From: Rossellomorea aquimaris
GTDB lineage: Bacteria > Bacillota > Bacilli > Bacillales > Bacillaceae_B
DNA: 64,000 nt
Assembly: GCF_020172085.1 (NCBI RefSeq)
Contig: NZ_JAIVAT010000007.1
Location: 186,001 to 250,000, forward strand
Direction of reading: 5' to 3'
How positions within the stretch are numbered: position 1 is the first letter of the stretch; every line of letters starts with the position of its first letter. Below are positions 51,121 to 58,970 of this stretch, piece after piece. The notes below the pieces were generated by a model. The model was not told the origin of the DNA and made no database searches. It was given only the letters and a program-made list of their open reading frames with translations. The translations under genes were made by a program, and so were the position numbers.

Positions 51121-51843
51121 ATGAGTGTGAAGGATGAAATTAGGCACAAAGTATGGAACCGCCTGACCGAAGAGAAGCTTGGCAGGTTTCCATTTCCGTT
51201 AGTGGGAAGGATCCCAAATGTTAAAGGGGCAGAAAAAGCGGCCTCACATGTACAAAGTATGGATATCTATAAATCGGCAGGTGTAGTAAAAGTGAATCCG
51301 GATGCCCCGCAGCTTCCTCTCAGGGCAGCTATCCTAAAGGACGGAAAAACCCTGCTCATTCCGACGCCACGCTTAAAGGACGGGTTTGTCATGATCAAGC
51401 CTGAATGGGTCCCTGGCGGGGAAGAGAGAAAAGCTGCGAGCATCAAGCATATGAATACATATGGAAAAGTCGTACCCTTGACGGACATACCTAACATCGA
51501 CCTGATTGTGGTGGGTTCCGTTGCCATCCACCCCGACGGTAGGAGGCTTGGGAAGGGAGAGGGCTATGCCGACCGTGAATATGCCATACTCCGGGAAATC
51601 GGGAATAAGCCGGTACCGGTCATCACAACCATTAATAGCAGGCAGCTCGTAGAAGACAACATCCCAAGAGATTCCTACGATCTCGCAGTCGACTGGATCA
51701 TAACCGAAGAAGGCATCAAAGAAACCAACACCCCATACCCAAAACCACAAGGAATCGAGTGGGACCACGTAACCGCAGACGAAATGGAAAAAATGCCGAT
51801 CTTGAAAGAATTGAAGGGTTTTGCCAGAGGGACGGACCTCTGA
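51121..51843 (+). CDS. 5-formyltetrahydrofolate cyclo-ligase-family protein
   Basis: A 240-residue protein of the MTHFS-like fold. LLIPTPRLKDGF, DLIVVGSVAIHPDGRRLGKGEGYADREYAIL and ITTINSRQLVEDNIPRDSYDLAVDWIIT match the cyclo-ligase family's nucleotide and folate region, in the longer subgroup that includes MTHFSD-like and archaeal proteins. It may convert 5-formyl-THF to methenyl-THF, but that subgroup has little proven activity. ATG 51121 follows AAAAGGGGAG. Its final residues ARGTDL are encoded by a copy of the GAGGGACGGACCT motif, so the natural C-terminus was probably altered. Confidence 0.8.
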   Translation: MSVKDEIRHKVWNRLTEEKLGRFPFPLVGRIPNVKGAEKAASHVQSMDIYKSAGVVKVNPDAPQLPLRAAILKDGKTLLIPTPRLKDGFVMIKPEWVPGGEERKAASIKHMNTYGKVVPLTDIPNIDLIVVGSVAIHPDGRRLGKGEGYADREYAILREIGNKPVPVITTINSRQLVEDNIPRDSYDLAVDWIITEEGIKETNTPYPKPQGIEWDHVTADEMEKMPILKELKGFARGTDL

Positions 51844-51915
51844 TTTAACAACAGAAACATTGATATGATAAGGATCCTCTAGTGAATAGTGGTGATTTTG
51901 GAGGTCCGTCCCTCC
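51827..51915. repeat. Inverted pair of GAGGGACGGACCTC motifs
   Basis: GAGGGACGGACCTC (51827-51840) and GAGGTCCGTCCCTC (51901-51914) are exact inverse copies 60 bases apart. The first supplies the 3' end of the folate-enzyme-like frame. Confidence 0.7.
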
Positions 51916-51924
51916 AAGGTGATA

Positions 51925-52138
51925 CAAAAAAATCCCCAAAGGCAAAGAACGCCTTCAGGGATTTTCCAGTTATGCTTGTCGGGGCTGCCCTAGCAGCCTC
52001 CGCTTTTGGATTTGTCCAGCTCCAGGGGCTTGGGGCTCGAGGTCATAAGCCAAGTCACCCAAAAAGGCAAAAAACGCCTTTCCGGGTGACTCGTCTTATG
52101 CTTGTCGCCCCAGGGCAAGCCCCTTCCGCTTTTCTTCT
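51925..52138. repeat. Composite Bacillaceae-type hairpin repeat, two related units
   Basis: Unit 1 (about 51930-52015) and unit 2 (about 52050-52138) share AGGCAAA.AACGCCTT hairpins nested in AAATCCC/GGGATTT or AGTCACCC/GGGTGACT stems, then TTATGCTTGTCG and CCGCTTTT. GTCATAAGCC and TCTTATGCTTG bracket unit 2 in inverse orientation. It fills the gap before carbonic anhydrase and may act as its terminator. Confidence 0.75.
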
Positions 52139-52696
52139 TTAATACCCTTCTACAACAAGATCCAACTTCCCTGTTTCTGGGCTGATGACAAGTCCGTGGA
52201 CAGGGATCTTTTTATCCATCAGCGGATGGTTTTTGATCATGTCGACACTGTGGGCAACGCTTTCCTGTACGGAGTTGAAGCCTTTGAGCCAGTCGTGTAG
52301 GTCGATCCCTGAGTAGTTGACGGTGTCGAGTGTATCTTGCGTGATGCCGCGTTCCGTCATTTTGTTCAGGATTTGGTCGCTGTTGATGGCGCTCATGCCG
52401 CAGTCATGGTGACCGATCACTAGTACTTCATCTGCCTGAAGTTCATAGACTGCAACGAGCAGGCTGCGCATGATGCTTCCGAATGGGTGGCTTACGACGG
52501 CGCCAGCGTTTTTGACAACCTTAACGTCACCGTTTTTCATGTTCATGGATTTAGGTAAGAGCTCTACTAAACGAGTATCCATACAAGTGAGAATGACCAG
52601 GCGCTTGTCCGGAAACTTTGTTGTCCGGTACTCTTCATATGATTGTTCTTCTACAAATTGCTGATTGTAATCTAGTATGTCCGTTAATAAAGTCAT
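52139..52696 (-). CDS. ytiB: Beta-class carbonic anhydrase
   Basis: A 185-residue zinc enzyme interconverting CO2 and bicarbonate. CMDTR gives C38 with the D40-R42 dyad, and GHHDCG gives H96 and C99, completing the zinc site. KNAGAVVSHPFGSIMRSL fits the beta-CA fold. The B. subtilis homologue is YtiB. AGGAGAAGACG precedes the ATG. It is third on the minus strand after the B12-domain and PAS-like genes, with only 23 bases to the latter, so it is probably co-transcribed. Confidence 0.92.
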   Translation of the reverse strand: MTLLTDILDYNQQFVEEQSYEEYRTTKFPDKRLVILTCMDTRLVELLPKSMNMKNGDVKVVKNAGAVVSHPFGSIMRSLLVAVYELQADEVLVIGHHDCGMSAINSDQILNKMTERGITQDTLDTVNYSGIDLHDWLKGFNSVQESVAHSVDMIKNHPLMDKKIPVHGLVISPETGKLDLVVEGY

Positions 52697-52719
52697 ATCG
52701 TCTTCTCCTATAAATGAAA

Positions 52720-53217
52720 TTATTTCACATTTTGTTGAATGTGATGTTCAATCTCTTTTATTTTATCCATAATCTCTTGCCGATTCCAATCAGATGTATT
52801 GGAAAGCTTTAAATATAAGGATGAAACCTTTGCCAGCACTTCTGTCAGGTTTGGTTGTTTCCTTGGATAAGTGGACTTTCCCATCAGATCGAACAGGCCG
52901 TTCATTTGCTCCGATACCTTTTTATACTGATCATCCTTTGCAATGATGGCTACATGGAAATATTGCTGTACTTCTGAAAATTGAAAGAAGAGGTCGAAAA
53001 GCTCAAAAGAATGGTTCTTCTTCAAGTTCAGTTCCATTTCACCTTGAGAATCTTTATGGATGATCCGGGCAAACTTCGGTGAACTTTCCTCTTCTATAAT
53101 GGACATGAAATTTTCACCGGGCATTAAGAAATCATAGCCTGAATTTGAGGCATCTATTAAATTGAATTGCCTATCCAGTATCAGATAAGGAATTGGGCAT
53201 AAATGCAAATTTTCCAC
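52720..53217 (-). CDS. Small PAS-like sensor protein
   Basis: A 165-residue protein. The first 95 residues fit a PAS fold (LCPIPYLILDRQFNLIDASNSGYDFL, then SFELFDLFFQF and YFHVAIIAKDD), followed by a helical tail. There is no HTH, kinase or EAL domain. It may sense a small ligand or interact with the adjacent B12-binding protein. GTG 53217 follows AGGAGTGATCAT; an out-of-frame ATG adjoins. The Shine-Dalgarno lies inside TCACTCAGGAGTGA, resembling the B12 gene's. Confidence 0.7.
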   Translation of the reverse strand: MENLHLCPIPYLILDRQFNLIDASNSGYDFLMPGENFMSIIEEESSPKFARIIHKDSQGEMELNLKKNHSFELFDLFFQFSEVQQYFHVAIIAKDDQYKKVSEQMNGLFDLMGKSTYPRKQPNLTEVLAKVSSLYLKLSNTSDWNRQEIMDKIKEIEHHIQQNVK

Positions 53218-53269
53218 ATGATCACTCCTGAGTGAACCTTATATTGTTAGGCTGCATGTGATTAAGGAG

Positions 53270-53920
53270 TTAACCCTTCATGGAAACAAGTCCACTTGAC
53301 ATATCCGTTAGATACTCATTGAGTTCTACCAGATCGTGAAAGCTTGTTACCTTTGATTTATCCAAGAAATCAAGGGAATAGTTTGAAATCAGCCGTCCTC
53401 CGACAAGGATTTCAATTTCTTCATGTTGAGACCTGATTCCTTCGATGCACTCTTTTAATCTAGTCAGTTCCGTTGTCATACCAATCGAGATCCCCACGAC
53501 ATGTGGTTCCCATGCACCGATGAAGGACAGGGCATCCTTGATTGGTACGTTGGAACCCAGGTAGCGGGTATTCCACTTTTTTTCTTTGAATACTTCATTT
53601 GCAAGCTCTAGACCAAGGCTGTGCTGCTCGCCTTCTATACAAAATAAAAGAGCTTTCGGATGGTTTTCAAAAGCTTCGTGGTGGGTAAAAACATGAGCAA
53701 GTAAATACTTTAAAGTTGCAGTGGCCAGGTGCTCATCTGCAACGGTAATTTGATTTTTCTCCCAAAGGTCACCGATCCTGTACATGGATGGCTTAATAAT
53801 TTTCTCGTAAAAAGTGAAATTATCTACTTTTGAGTGAATGGAAGAGGAATGCAATTCCATCAGTGCATGCACATCTCCAGCAAGGATGGACTTGGTGAAA
53901 GCCTGGACCAGTTGATTCAT
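53270..53920 (-). CDS. CarH-like cobalamin-binding domain protein without DNA-binding domain
   Basis: A 216-residue protein equivalent to the C-terminal two-thirds of CarH/LitR light-sensing regulators. A helical bundle has W53-x9-E63-H64 (LWEKNQITVADEHLATA) with exactly the spacing of the CarH Trp and Glu-His that contact adenosylcobalamin. The Rossmann B12 domain has E98-x-H100-x-x-G103, in which H100 would ligate cobalt. No MerR-type HTH precedes it. It may be a light or B12 sensor acting through a partner, perhaps the PAS protein 52 bases downstream. The ATG follows AGGAGTGATCAAAC. Confidence 0.85.
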   Translation of the reverse strand: MNQLVQAFTKSILAGDVHALMELHSSSIHSKVDNFTFYEKIIKPSMYRIGDLWEKNQITVADEHLATATLKYLLAHVFTHHEAFENHPKALLFCIEGEQHSLGLELANEVFKEKKWNTRYLGSNVPIKDALSFIGAWEPHVVGISIGMTTELTRLKECIEGIRSQHEEIEILVGGRLISNYSLDFLDKSKVTSFHDLVELNEYLTDMSSGLVSMKG

Positions 53921-54006
53921 GTTTGATCACTCCTAGTGAAAATACCAATTACTATATTCAATAGATCGAATTGAAATTCCTGCCACTAGCTCAATCTATA
54001 ATTGGA

Positions 54007-54035
54007 TTGACTTTCCCATCATTCTTATTTAATAT
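54007..54035 (+). promoter_or_regulatory. Sigma-A promoter of queF
   Basis: TTGACT (54007-54012), a 17-base spacer and TAATAT (54030-54035). Transcription would start near 54042 and include the preQ1 element. Confidence 0.8.
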
Positions 54036-54070
54036 TACCACTGTAACACTATATATCGCTTAACTGCCTG

Positions 54071-54112
54071 AGAGAGGTTCATAGCATTAACCCTCTATAA
54101 AAAACTATGGTT
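54071..54112 (+). ncRNA. preQ1-I riboswitch
   Basis: AGAGGTTC (54073-54080), a short loop, ACCCTCT (54090-54096) and ATAAAAAACTA form the preQ1-I H-type pseudoknot: stem AGAGG/CCTCT and the A-rich tail. Its placement ahead of queF, a queuosine-pathway gene, supports the call. Confidence 0.92.
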
Positions 54113-54223
54113 CTACGAATCTGACCTTGGCTTATTTTCCGCCAAGTATCCTTTAAGCGTAACAGGAACAAACATTTTTTGCAATTTGCCCGCCTGTTAT
54201 GTCGATTCTTAGGCTAATGCTAT

Positions 54224-54259
54224 GTCCTCCTTCATTCGAAGCACTCTGAAAGGGAGGAT
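54224..54259 (+). promoter_or_regulatory. Hairpin able to hide the queF Shine-Dalgarno
   Basis: TCCTCC (54225-54230) is complementary to GGAGGA (54253-54258), the queF ribosome-binding region. It is 115 bases beyond the aptamer, with two other weak inverted repeats between. Confidence 0.55.
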
Positions 54260-54265
54260 TTTTAT

Positions 54266-54763
54266 ATGTCAGGACGAAAAGACGAAGATTTAACAGATTT
54301 ATCATTATTAGGGAATCAAGGAACCAATTACTTATTTGAATATGCTCCACACATTCTGGAAGCATTCGACAATAAGCATCCGAACCGGGATTATTTCGTT
54401 AAATTCAATTGCCCGGAATTCACAAGCCTTTGTCCGAAGACAGGACAGCCGGACTTTGCAACCATCTATATCAGCTATATTCCAGGTGAGAAGATGGTAG
54501 AAAGTAAATCATTAAAGCTTTATCTGTTCAGCTTCCGTAACCATGGGGATTTCCATGAAGATTGCATGAACATCATCATGAACGATCTCATCGAATTAAT
54601 GGATCCGCGCTATATCGAAGTATGGGGGAAATTCACTCCACGCGGCGGTATCAGCATCGACCCTTACTGCAACTACGGAAAGCCTGGTACGAAATACGAA
54701 ACAATGGCCGACCATCGCTTGATGAACCATGATTTGTACCCTGAGAAAATAGATAATCGATAA
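54266..54763 (+). CDS. queF: NADPH-dependent 7-cyano-7-deazaguanine reductase QueF
   Basis: A 165-residue single-domain (YkvM-type) QueF. C56 in [12 protein letters not shown] is the catalytic cysteine that forms the thioimide with preQ0, D63 the proton donor, and [21 protein letters not shown] holds the QueF NADPH motif. It reduces preQ0 to preQ1 in queuosine tRNA modification. GGGAGG is eight bases before ATG 54266. It is regulated by the preQ1-I riboswitch, and is separate from queCDE. Confidence 0.95.
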   Translation: MSGRKDEDLTDLSLLGNQGTNYLFEYAPHILEAFDNKHPNRDYFVKFNCPEFTSLCPKTGQPDFATIYISYIPGEKMVESKSLKLYLFSFRNHGDFHEDCMNIIMNDLIELMDPRYIEVWGKFTPRGGISIDPYCNYGKPGTKYETMADHRLMNHDLYPEKIDNR

Positions 54764-54765
54764 AA

Positions 54766-54804
54766 TGTAAGAACGATTCTTTAAAAGAATCGTTCTTTTT
54801 TTAG
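54766..54804 (+). terminator. Terminator after queF
   Basis: AAGAACGATTCTTT and AAAGAATCGTTCTT form a near-perfect hairpin followed by T. Confidence 0.92.
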
Positions 54805-54876
54805 GCGGATATTTCTATTGCCGAAATAAATAACGGGGATTATACTTGCTTGAGAGATAGAAAAGGAGGGGGCAGG

Positions 54877-55776
54877 ATGAGACCATTAAACGCTTCTCTT
54901 TGTGTATTAATCGGAGCGGGCTCCTACGGGATTCATGCTTCTGTCGTAAAACTGGGATTCGCCGAGGGGTACTCGGTGTCAGAGGTGACGGGTGTTCAAT
55001 ATTTATTTGGAGTGGCCATGCTGTTCCTGGCGTTTCTTTTTACGAAAAAAATAAGGTTGAGTAAAAAGCATTGGATCTCGCTCCTTGGAGTCGGACTATT
55101 ACTCAGCATGACGGGGATCTTTTATGGGCTCAGTCTTCAAGCAGTTCCTGCATCCATTGCGGTTGTCATGCTTTTTCAATTTACGTGGATCGGCGTGTTG
55201 ATTGAATCCATCTACTTAAGAAAACTTCCTTCTAATAAAAAGTTACTGTCAGTATTGTTTCTTTGGATGGGGACCCTGTTGGCGGGCGGGATCGGCTCTT
55301 CATCAGACTTCAGATGGGCTGAAAACAGTATAGGTATCCTATTTGGATTTTTTGCAGCCATCACTTTCGCCCTGTTTCTTTTCTTCAGTGGAAAAGTGGC
55401 AAAAGAAGTTCCGACGATTCAAAAGAGCATGATGATCACCCTTGGTGGTCTGCTTGTCGTCCTCATCGCGTTTCGCCCCGACTTTTTACATGAGCCGGTA
55501 CAGCTTGTAGAGATGGCTGACTTCGGTATGCTCGTTGGGATATTCGGGAGCATCCTTCCCGTTGTGTTTTTCGCCATCGGCACACCGCATATCGATTCGA
55601 GTTTATCGACGATCATGGGGGCGGCGGAACTTCCGGCGGCCATCCTTGCAGCCATGTGGATCCTGGAGGAACAGGTTCTTCCACTTCAGTTCCTGGGAAT
55701 ACTGCTCATATTAATTGGAATCGCAATCCCTCAATTTGATATAAGACCTACCCGATCACGAAAACAATTTGGGTAA
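54877..55776 (+). CDS. EamA/DMT-family transporter
   Basis: A 299-residue membrane protein with ten hydrophobic segments in two EamA repeats (LCVLIGAGSYGIHASVVKLGF and SIGILFGFFAAITFALFLFF). Conserved ends include AELPAAILAAMWILEEQVLPLQFLGILLILIGI. DMT proteins export metabolites or drugs. The substrate is unknown. ATG 54877 follows AAAGGAGGGGG. A terminator and array 3 follow. Confidence 0.88.
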   Translation: MRPLNASLCVLIGAGSYGIHASVVKLGFAEGYSVSEVTGVQYLFGVAMLFLAFLFTKKIRLSKKHWISLLGVGLLLSMTGIFYGLSLQAVPASIAVVMLFQFTWIGVLIESIYLRKLPSNKKLLSVLFLWMGTLLAGGIGSSSDFRWAENSIGILFGFFAAITFALFLFFSGKVAKEVPTIQKSMMITLGGLLVVLIAFRPDFLHEPVQLVEMADFGMLVGIFGSILPVVFFAIGTPHIDSSLSTIMGAAELPAAILAAMWILEEQVLPLQFLGILLILIGIAIPQFDIRPTRSRKQFG

Positions 55777-55815
55777 ATGGAAGCTCCCTTCTTGGATGAA
55801 GGGGGCTTCTTTTGT
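55776..55815 (+). terminator. Terminator after the EamA gene
   Basis: AAGCTCCCTTC pairs with GAAGGGGGCTT, with a G-U pair, then TCTTTT. Confidence 0.82.
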
Positions 55816-55825
55816 GGTTGGCGAG

Positions 55826-55958
55826 ATTTATCGCCCCTTTATGGAGAAATTTGAACCGTTATCAGGATATATCGACCGAATTTTCAAGATATCAACCGTT
55901 CTTTCATTTTATCAACCGAAGACCACAACTTATCGACCGTTCTACAAAATACGACAAT
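55826..55958 (+). repeat. 20-21-base-period array, core TTATCRACC (array 3)
   Basis: Cores begin at 55828, 55849 (degenerate), 55869, 55889, 55909, 55930 and the tail unit near 55949. TTTCATTTTATCAACC and the tail CCGTTCTACAAAATACGACAA match array 2. The following 210 bases up to yitT show nothing I can name. Confidence 0.82.
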
Positions 55959-56171
55959 TTTCCTCCGCTTCCCAATTTCCACAGAGACTATCCCCAAAAA
56001 ACAAAATCCCAACCTCTACACATCTGCAAACCCTTCCAATTGTCACAATTATTAAACCTTATTTTTTTAGCCGGATTCCCTTTACAAAGGGTCTTCATGG
56101 GCTTTATAATCCCGTTGTTCAACCATTTACGGAAAACCAAAAAAATCTAAAAGAAAAAGGAGGTTGCGGTG

Positions 56172-57020
56172 ATGCGACAAAGAATATTATCCTTCTTATT
56201 GATGAATCTCGGTGCATTTCTTGTTTCGGTGAATGTCCATTTTTTCTTATCGCCTAATAATTTAGCGACAGGGGGAGTCAGTGGATTGTCGATCATCATG
56301 AACGATTTGTTCCCGGGAATGTCTCTTGGACTGTTCATGATTATCATCAATGTCATCCTGTTTATCGTCGGTGTGATCTTTCTCGGCTTCAATTTCGGTG
56401 CAAAAACGATTTATGCGAGTTTTGCTCTTTCATTCTATGTCTGGTTATTGGAGAAATTCGCTCCGATGAGTGCGCCGCTAAGCAATGATATTTTGATTCA
56501 ATTGATCATTGGTCAGTGCATTGCCGCAACCGGTATGGCCATCGTGTTCAACCAGCAGGCATCAACGGGTGGAACAGATATCATTGCCTTGATCTTTAAT
56601 AAATATTTCAATATAGATGTGGGCCGTGGCGTCCTCTTAGCGGACTTGTCCATTGCCCTTTCATCTGCTGTACTATTTGGACCGCAAGTCGGCATGTATG
56701 CGTTCTTCGGTGTCATCCTGAACGGACTCGTCATCGATTATGCGCTGCAGCAATTCAATTCCAATAAAGAGATTGTCATCATCAGCAGCTACAGTGATGA
56801 AATCAAGTCCTATATCGTCCATGAACTTGGTAAAGGGGCGACGATCCACACAGCAACGGGAGCGTTCACGTCCGACGAGAAAGAAGTCATCACGACGATC
56901 CTTGGGCGTAAGGACTTCTCCAAGCTGAAAGGCTTCATCACCCAGGTTGATAACCGTGCATTCATCACTGTTCACACGATGAATGAAATCTTGGGTCAAA
57001 ACTTTAAGAGATTAGCATAG
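56172..57020 (+). CDS. yitT: YitT-family membrane protein
   Basis: A 282-residue protein with five or six membrane segments (about residues 1-180) and a C-terminal DUF2179 domain (IVIISSYSDEIKSYIVHELGKGATIHTATGAFT). Motifs SPNNLATGGVSGLSIIM and FNQQASTGGTDIIA identify the YitT/UPF0750 family, of unknown function. ATG 56172 follows AAAAGGAGGTTGC; an adjacent GTG 56169 is less likely. Monocistronic. Confidence 0.9.
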   Translation: MRQRILSFLLMNLGAFLVSVNVHFFLSPNNLATGGVSGLSIIMNDLFPGMSLGLFMIIINVILFIVGVIFLGFNFGAKTIYASFALSFYVWLLEKFAPMSAPLSNDILIQLIIGQCIAATGMAIVFNQQASTGGTDIIALIFNKYFNIDVGRGVLLADLSIALSSAVLFGPQVGMYAFFGVILNGLVIDYALQQFNSNKEIVIISSYSDEIKSYIVHELGKGATIHTATGAFTSDEKEVITTILGRKDFSKLKGFITQVDNRAFITVHTMNEILGQNFKRLA

Positions 57021-57021
57021 A

Positions 57022-57059
57022 AGAAACTCCACCTTTTTATGAGGTGGAGTTTTTTTTGA
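57022..57059 (+). terminator. Terminator after yitT
   Basis: AAACTCCACCT pairs with AGGTGGAGTTT, then a run of T. Confidence 0.92.
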
Positions 57060-57094
57060 ATATTTTAGTTGTACAAAAAACTGATACTCAGAAA

Positions 57095-57224
57095 GTTGAT
57101 TGGAGTGGAAGGTGCTCGACTCCTGCGGGAAACGCTGGACAGGTGAGACCCCACAGGGCTTTAGCCCGAGGAGGCTCACCGCCAGCCCCGCGGAAAGCGA
57201 GCACCTGGAGCGGAAATCAACAAC
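57095..57224 (+). repeat. Large hairpin repeat, full copy (copy D)
   Basis: GTTGATT and AATCAAC close the element; GGTGCTCG (57111-57118) pairs with CGAGCACC. Inside are GACTCCTGCGGG, GAGACCCC, GAGGAGGCTC and CCGCGGAAAGCGAG, each shared with copy B. It occupies most of the gap before the DUF2339 gene. Confidence 0.85.
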
Positions 57225-57325
57225 TGCTCGCCTGTTTATAGCAACAATCTATGCAAAAAGAGCGGAAAAAATAAAGGAAAATATTTCAATCTTCTTGTAT
57301 AAATAGAAGTAAGGGGGTGGAAATA

Positions 57326-58966
57326 TTGGAAAAAGAAGAACTTGAGAGGCTCGAGAGAAAAATCAGCTTTCTGGAAAAAGAACTGTATCTTGTCAAAAGG
57401 CAGTTGATTCAGGCAAAGAGCGAGAAAGAATCACCCGTTATACAAAAAGCGGAGGTGTACAAGGAGCCTGAAACGCAGATCACAGCTGATGAAACAACAG
57501 AGCCTTTTATAGAGAAAGAGCCATTTGACTTCTCAGTCGAACGCTGGCTTCCAAAAGTATTTCTGTTCGTTCTCTTAATAGGGAGTATCTGGGGGTTCAT
57601 GGCGGCTTCCCAAAACGGCTGGGTGACACCAGGGTTGAGGGTGTTGACCGGAGCCCTGATCAGTATCGTCATGTACGCACTTGGTGAGAGGTACAGCCGG
57701 GATCAGCGTAAACTATCCATCACGCTTATATCGGGAAGCATTGTCCTTGCGATCATCACGTTATTTTCAGCCAATATCCTTTACGGATATATAGGTGGAC
57801 TCATCACGAATCTTTTATTAATCCTGATCATTTCTGTGGGACTGTGGGCATCCCATAAGCACCGTTCTCAATTGATCCTTTGCTTGATCGGGACAGGTGC
57901 CTATCTGTTCCCATTCATTTTTGCAGGGGATGAACGGAATGAGTGGCTGTTTTACGGCTACGAGCTTGTGCTGTTCTTTGTGCTGATGACGTTCAGTACG
58001 TTAAAGAGATACCGGATTGCCTGGAATATTCATTATTATTTACTCTATTTTTCACTATTCTTCTTTGCGGCCTTTGGAGTTGGGGAGGTCACGCTGACCG
58101 TGCTGATCCCATTTGCGATCCAGCACGCTTACATCCTGCTGCTGATTGTCCTTAATCGGGATGAACGGGTGAGTGCCGAGATGATTCCGGCTCTCGTGAC
58201 AGGCAGCTTCATCCTTCTTGGATTGTTGAATGATATTTATGCAGAGATTCCACTTCTCTACTATGTCGCGTTTGCTGCTGTGTATATCGGGGTCTCCTTC
58301 ATTGAGCCAAAGGAAAAGAAGCGGACGAAGGATGTCCTGCTTGTCCTTGGATTCCTGCATGTGCTGCTCTTCCTGTTCGAATGGTTTGAGTACGATTGGC
58401 GCTTCGTGCTGGTGGCCATCGAGGCGAATGCCCTGTTGTGGCTTGCAGGGAGAAGAGAAAGCTATGTCAGCTTTGCCGGTTCATTTCTCTTGATGATGTT
58501 TTCGTTCTTGGGGATGATGACCAGTGCGTCGGAAGATTTCTTCAGTGTGGAGCTACCGATTTTCATTTTTGCATTTACTTATGTGTATGTGTTCTCCCGT
58601 TTTAACAAAGAGGAATCTTCTTTCTTGGATGTTTCAACGACCACGGTGAAAGTCTTTCTGACAGGTCTGGTGATGTTCTTTATCCTGCGTTTGACCGATT
58701 TTATCGTCATCGACTGGGAGTATACACCGAGGACGACGGCCTTCACTGTAGCGATCGCAACATTGTCCATCGGCTATCTCATTTATGGGGAAAGCAGAAA
58801 GGATGTGTTTTACCGCTGGGTGGGGATCAGCTTCCTGGCCCTGGCGCTGGTGAAATTCTTCCTTGCCGACCTTGTGTTCCTGGACTTCACGATCCGAGCC
58901 ATGATCCTGATTCCAATCGGTGTGATCGGTCTCGTATTATCAAGGATTCTCTATAAAAAGAAATAA
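57326..58966 (+). CDS. DUF2339 polytopic membrane protein
   Basis: A 546-residue membrane protein. An N-terminal coiled coil (EELERLERKISFLEKELYLVKRQLIQAK) is followed by about 14-16 hydrophobic segments, the layout of the DUF2339 family. WVTPGLRVLTGALISIVMYALGERY is the family signature. Function is unknown. TTG 57326 lies seven bases after AGGGGGTG; an in-frame GTG at 57317 overlaps that site. It stands alone, with copy D upstream. Confidence 0.85.
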   Translation: MEKEELERLERKISFLEKELYLVKRQLIQAKSEKESPVIQKAEVYKEPETQITADETTEPFIEKEPFDFSVERWLPKVFLFVLLIGSIWGFMAASQNGWVTPGLRVLTGALISIVMYALGERYSRDQRKLSITLISGSIVLAIITLFSANILYGYIGGLITNLLLILIISVGLWASHKHRSQLILCLIGTGAYLFPFIFAGDERNEWLFYGYELVLFFVLMTFSTLKRYRIAWNIHYYLLYFSLFFFAAFGVGEVTLTVLIPFAIQHAYILLLIVLNRDERVSAEMIPALVTGSFILLGLLNDIYAEIPLLYYVAFAAVYIGVSFIEPKEKKRTKDVLLVLGFLHVLLFLFEWFEYDWRFVLVAIEANALLWLAGRRESYVSFAGSFLLMMFSFLGMMTSASEDFFSVELPIFIFAFTYVYVFSRFNKEESSFLDVSTTTVKVFLTGLVMFFILRLTDFIVIDWEYTPRTTAFTVAIATLSIGYLIYGESRKDVFYRWVGISFLALALVKFFLADLVFLDFTIRAMILIPIGVIGLVLSRILYKKK

Positions 58967-58970
58967 CACG

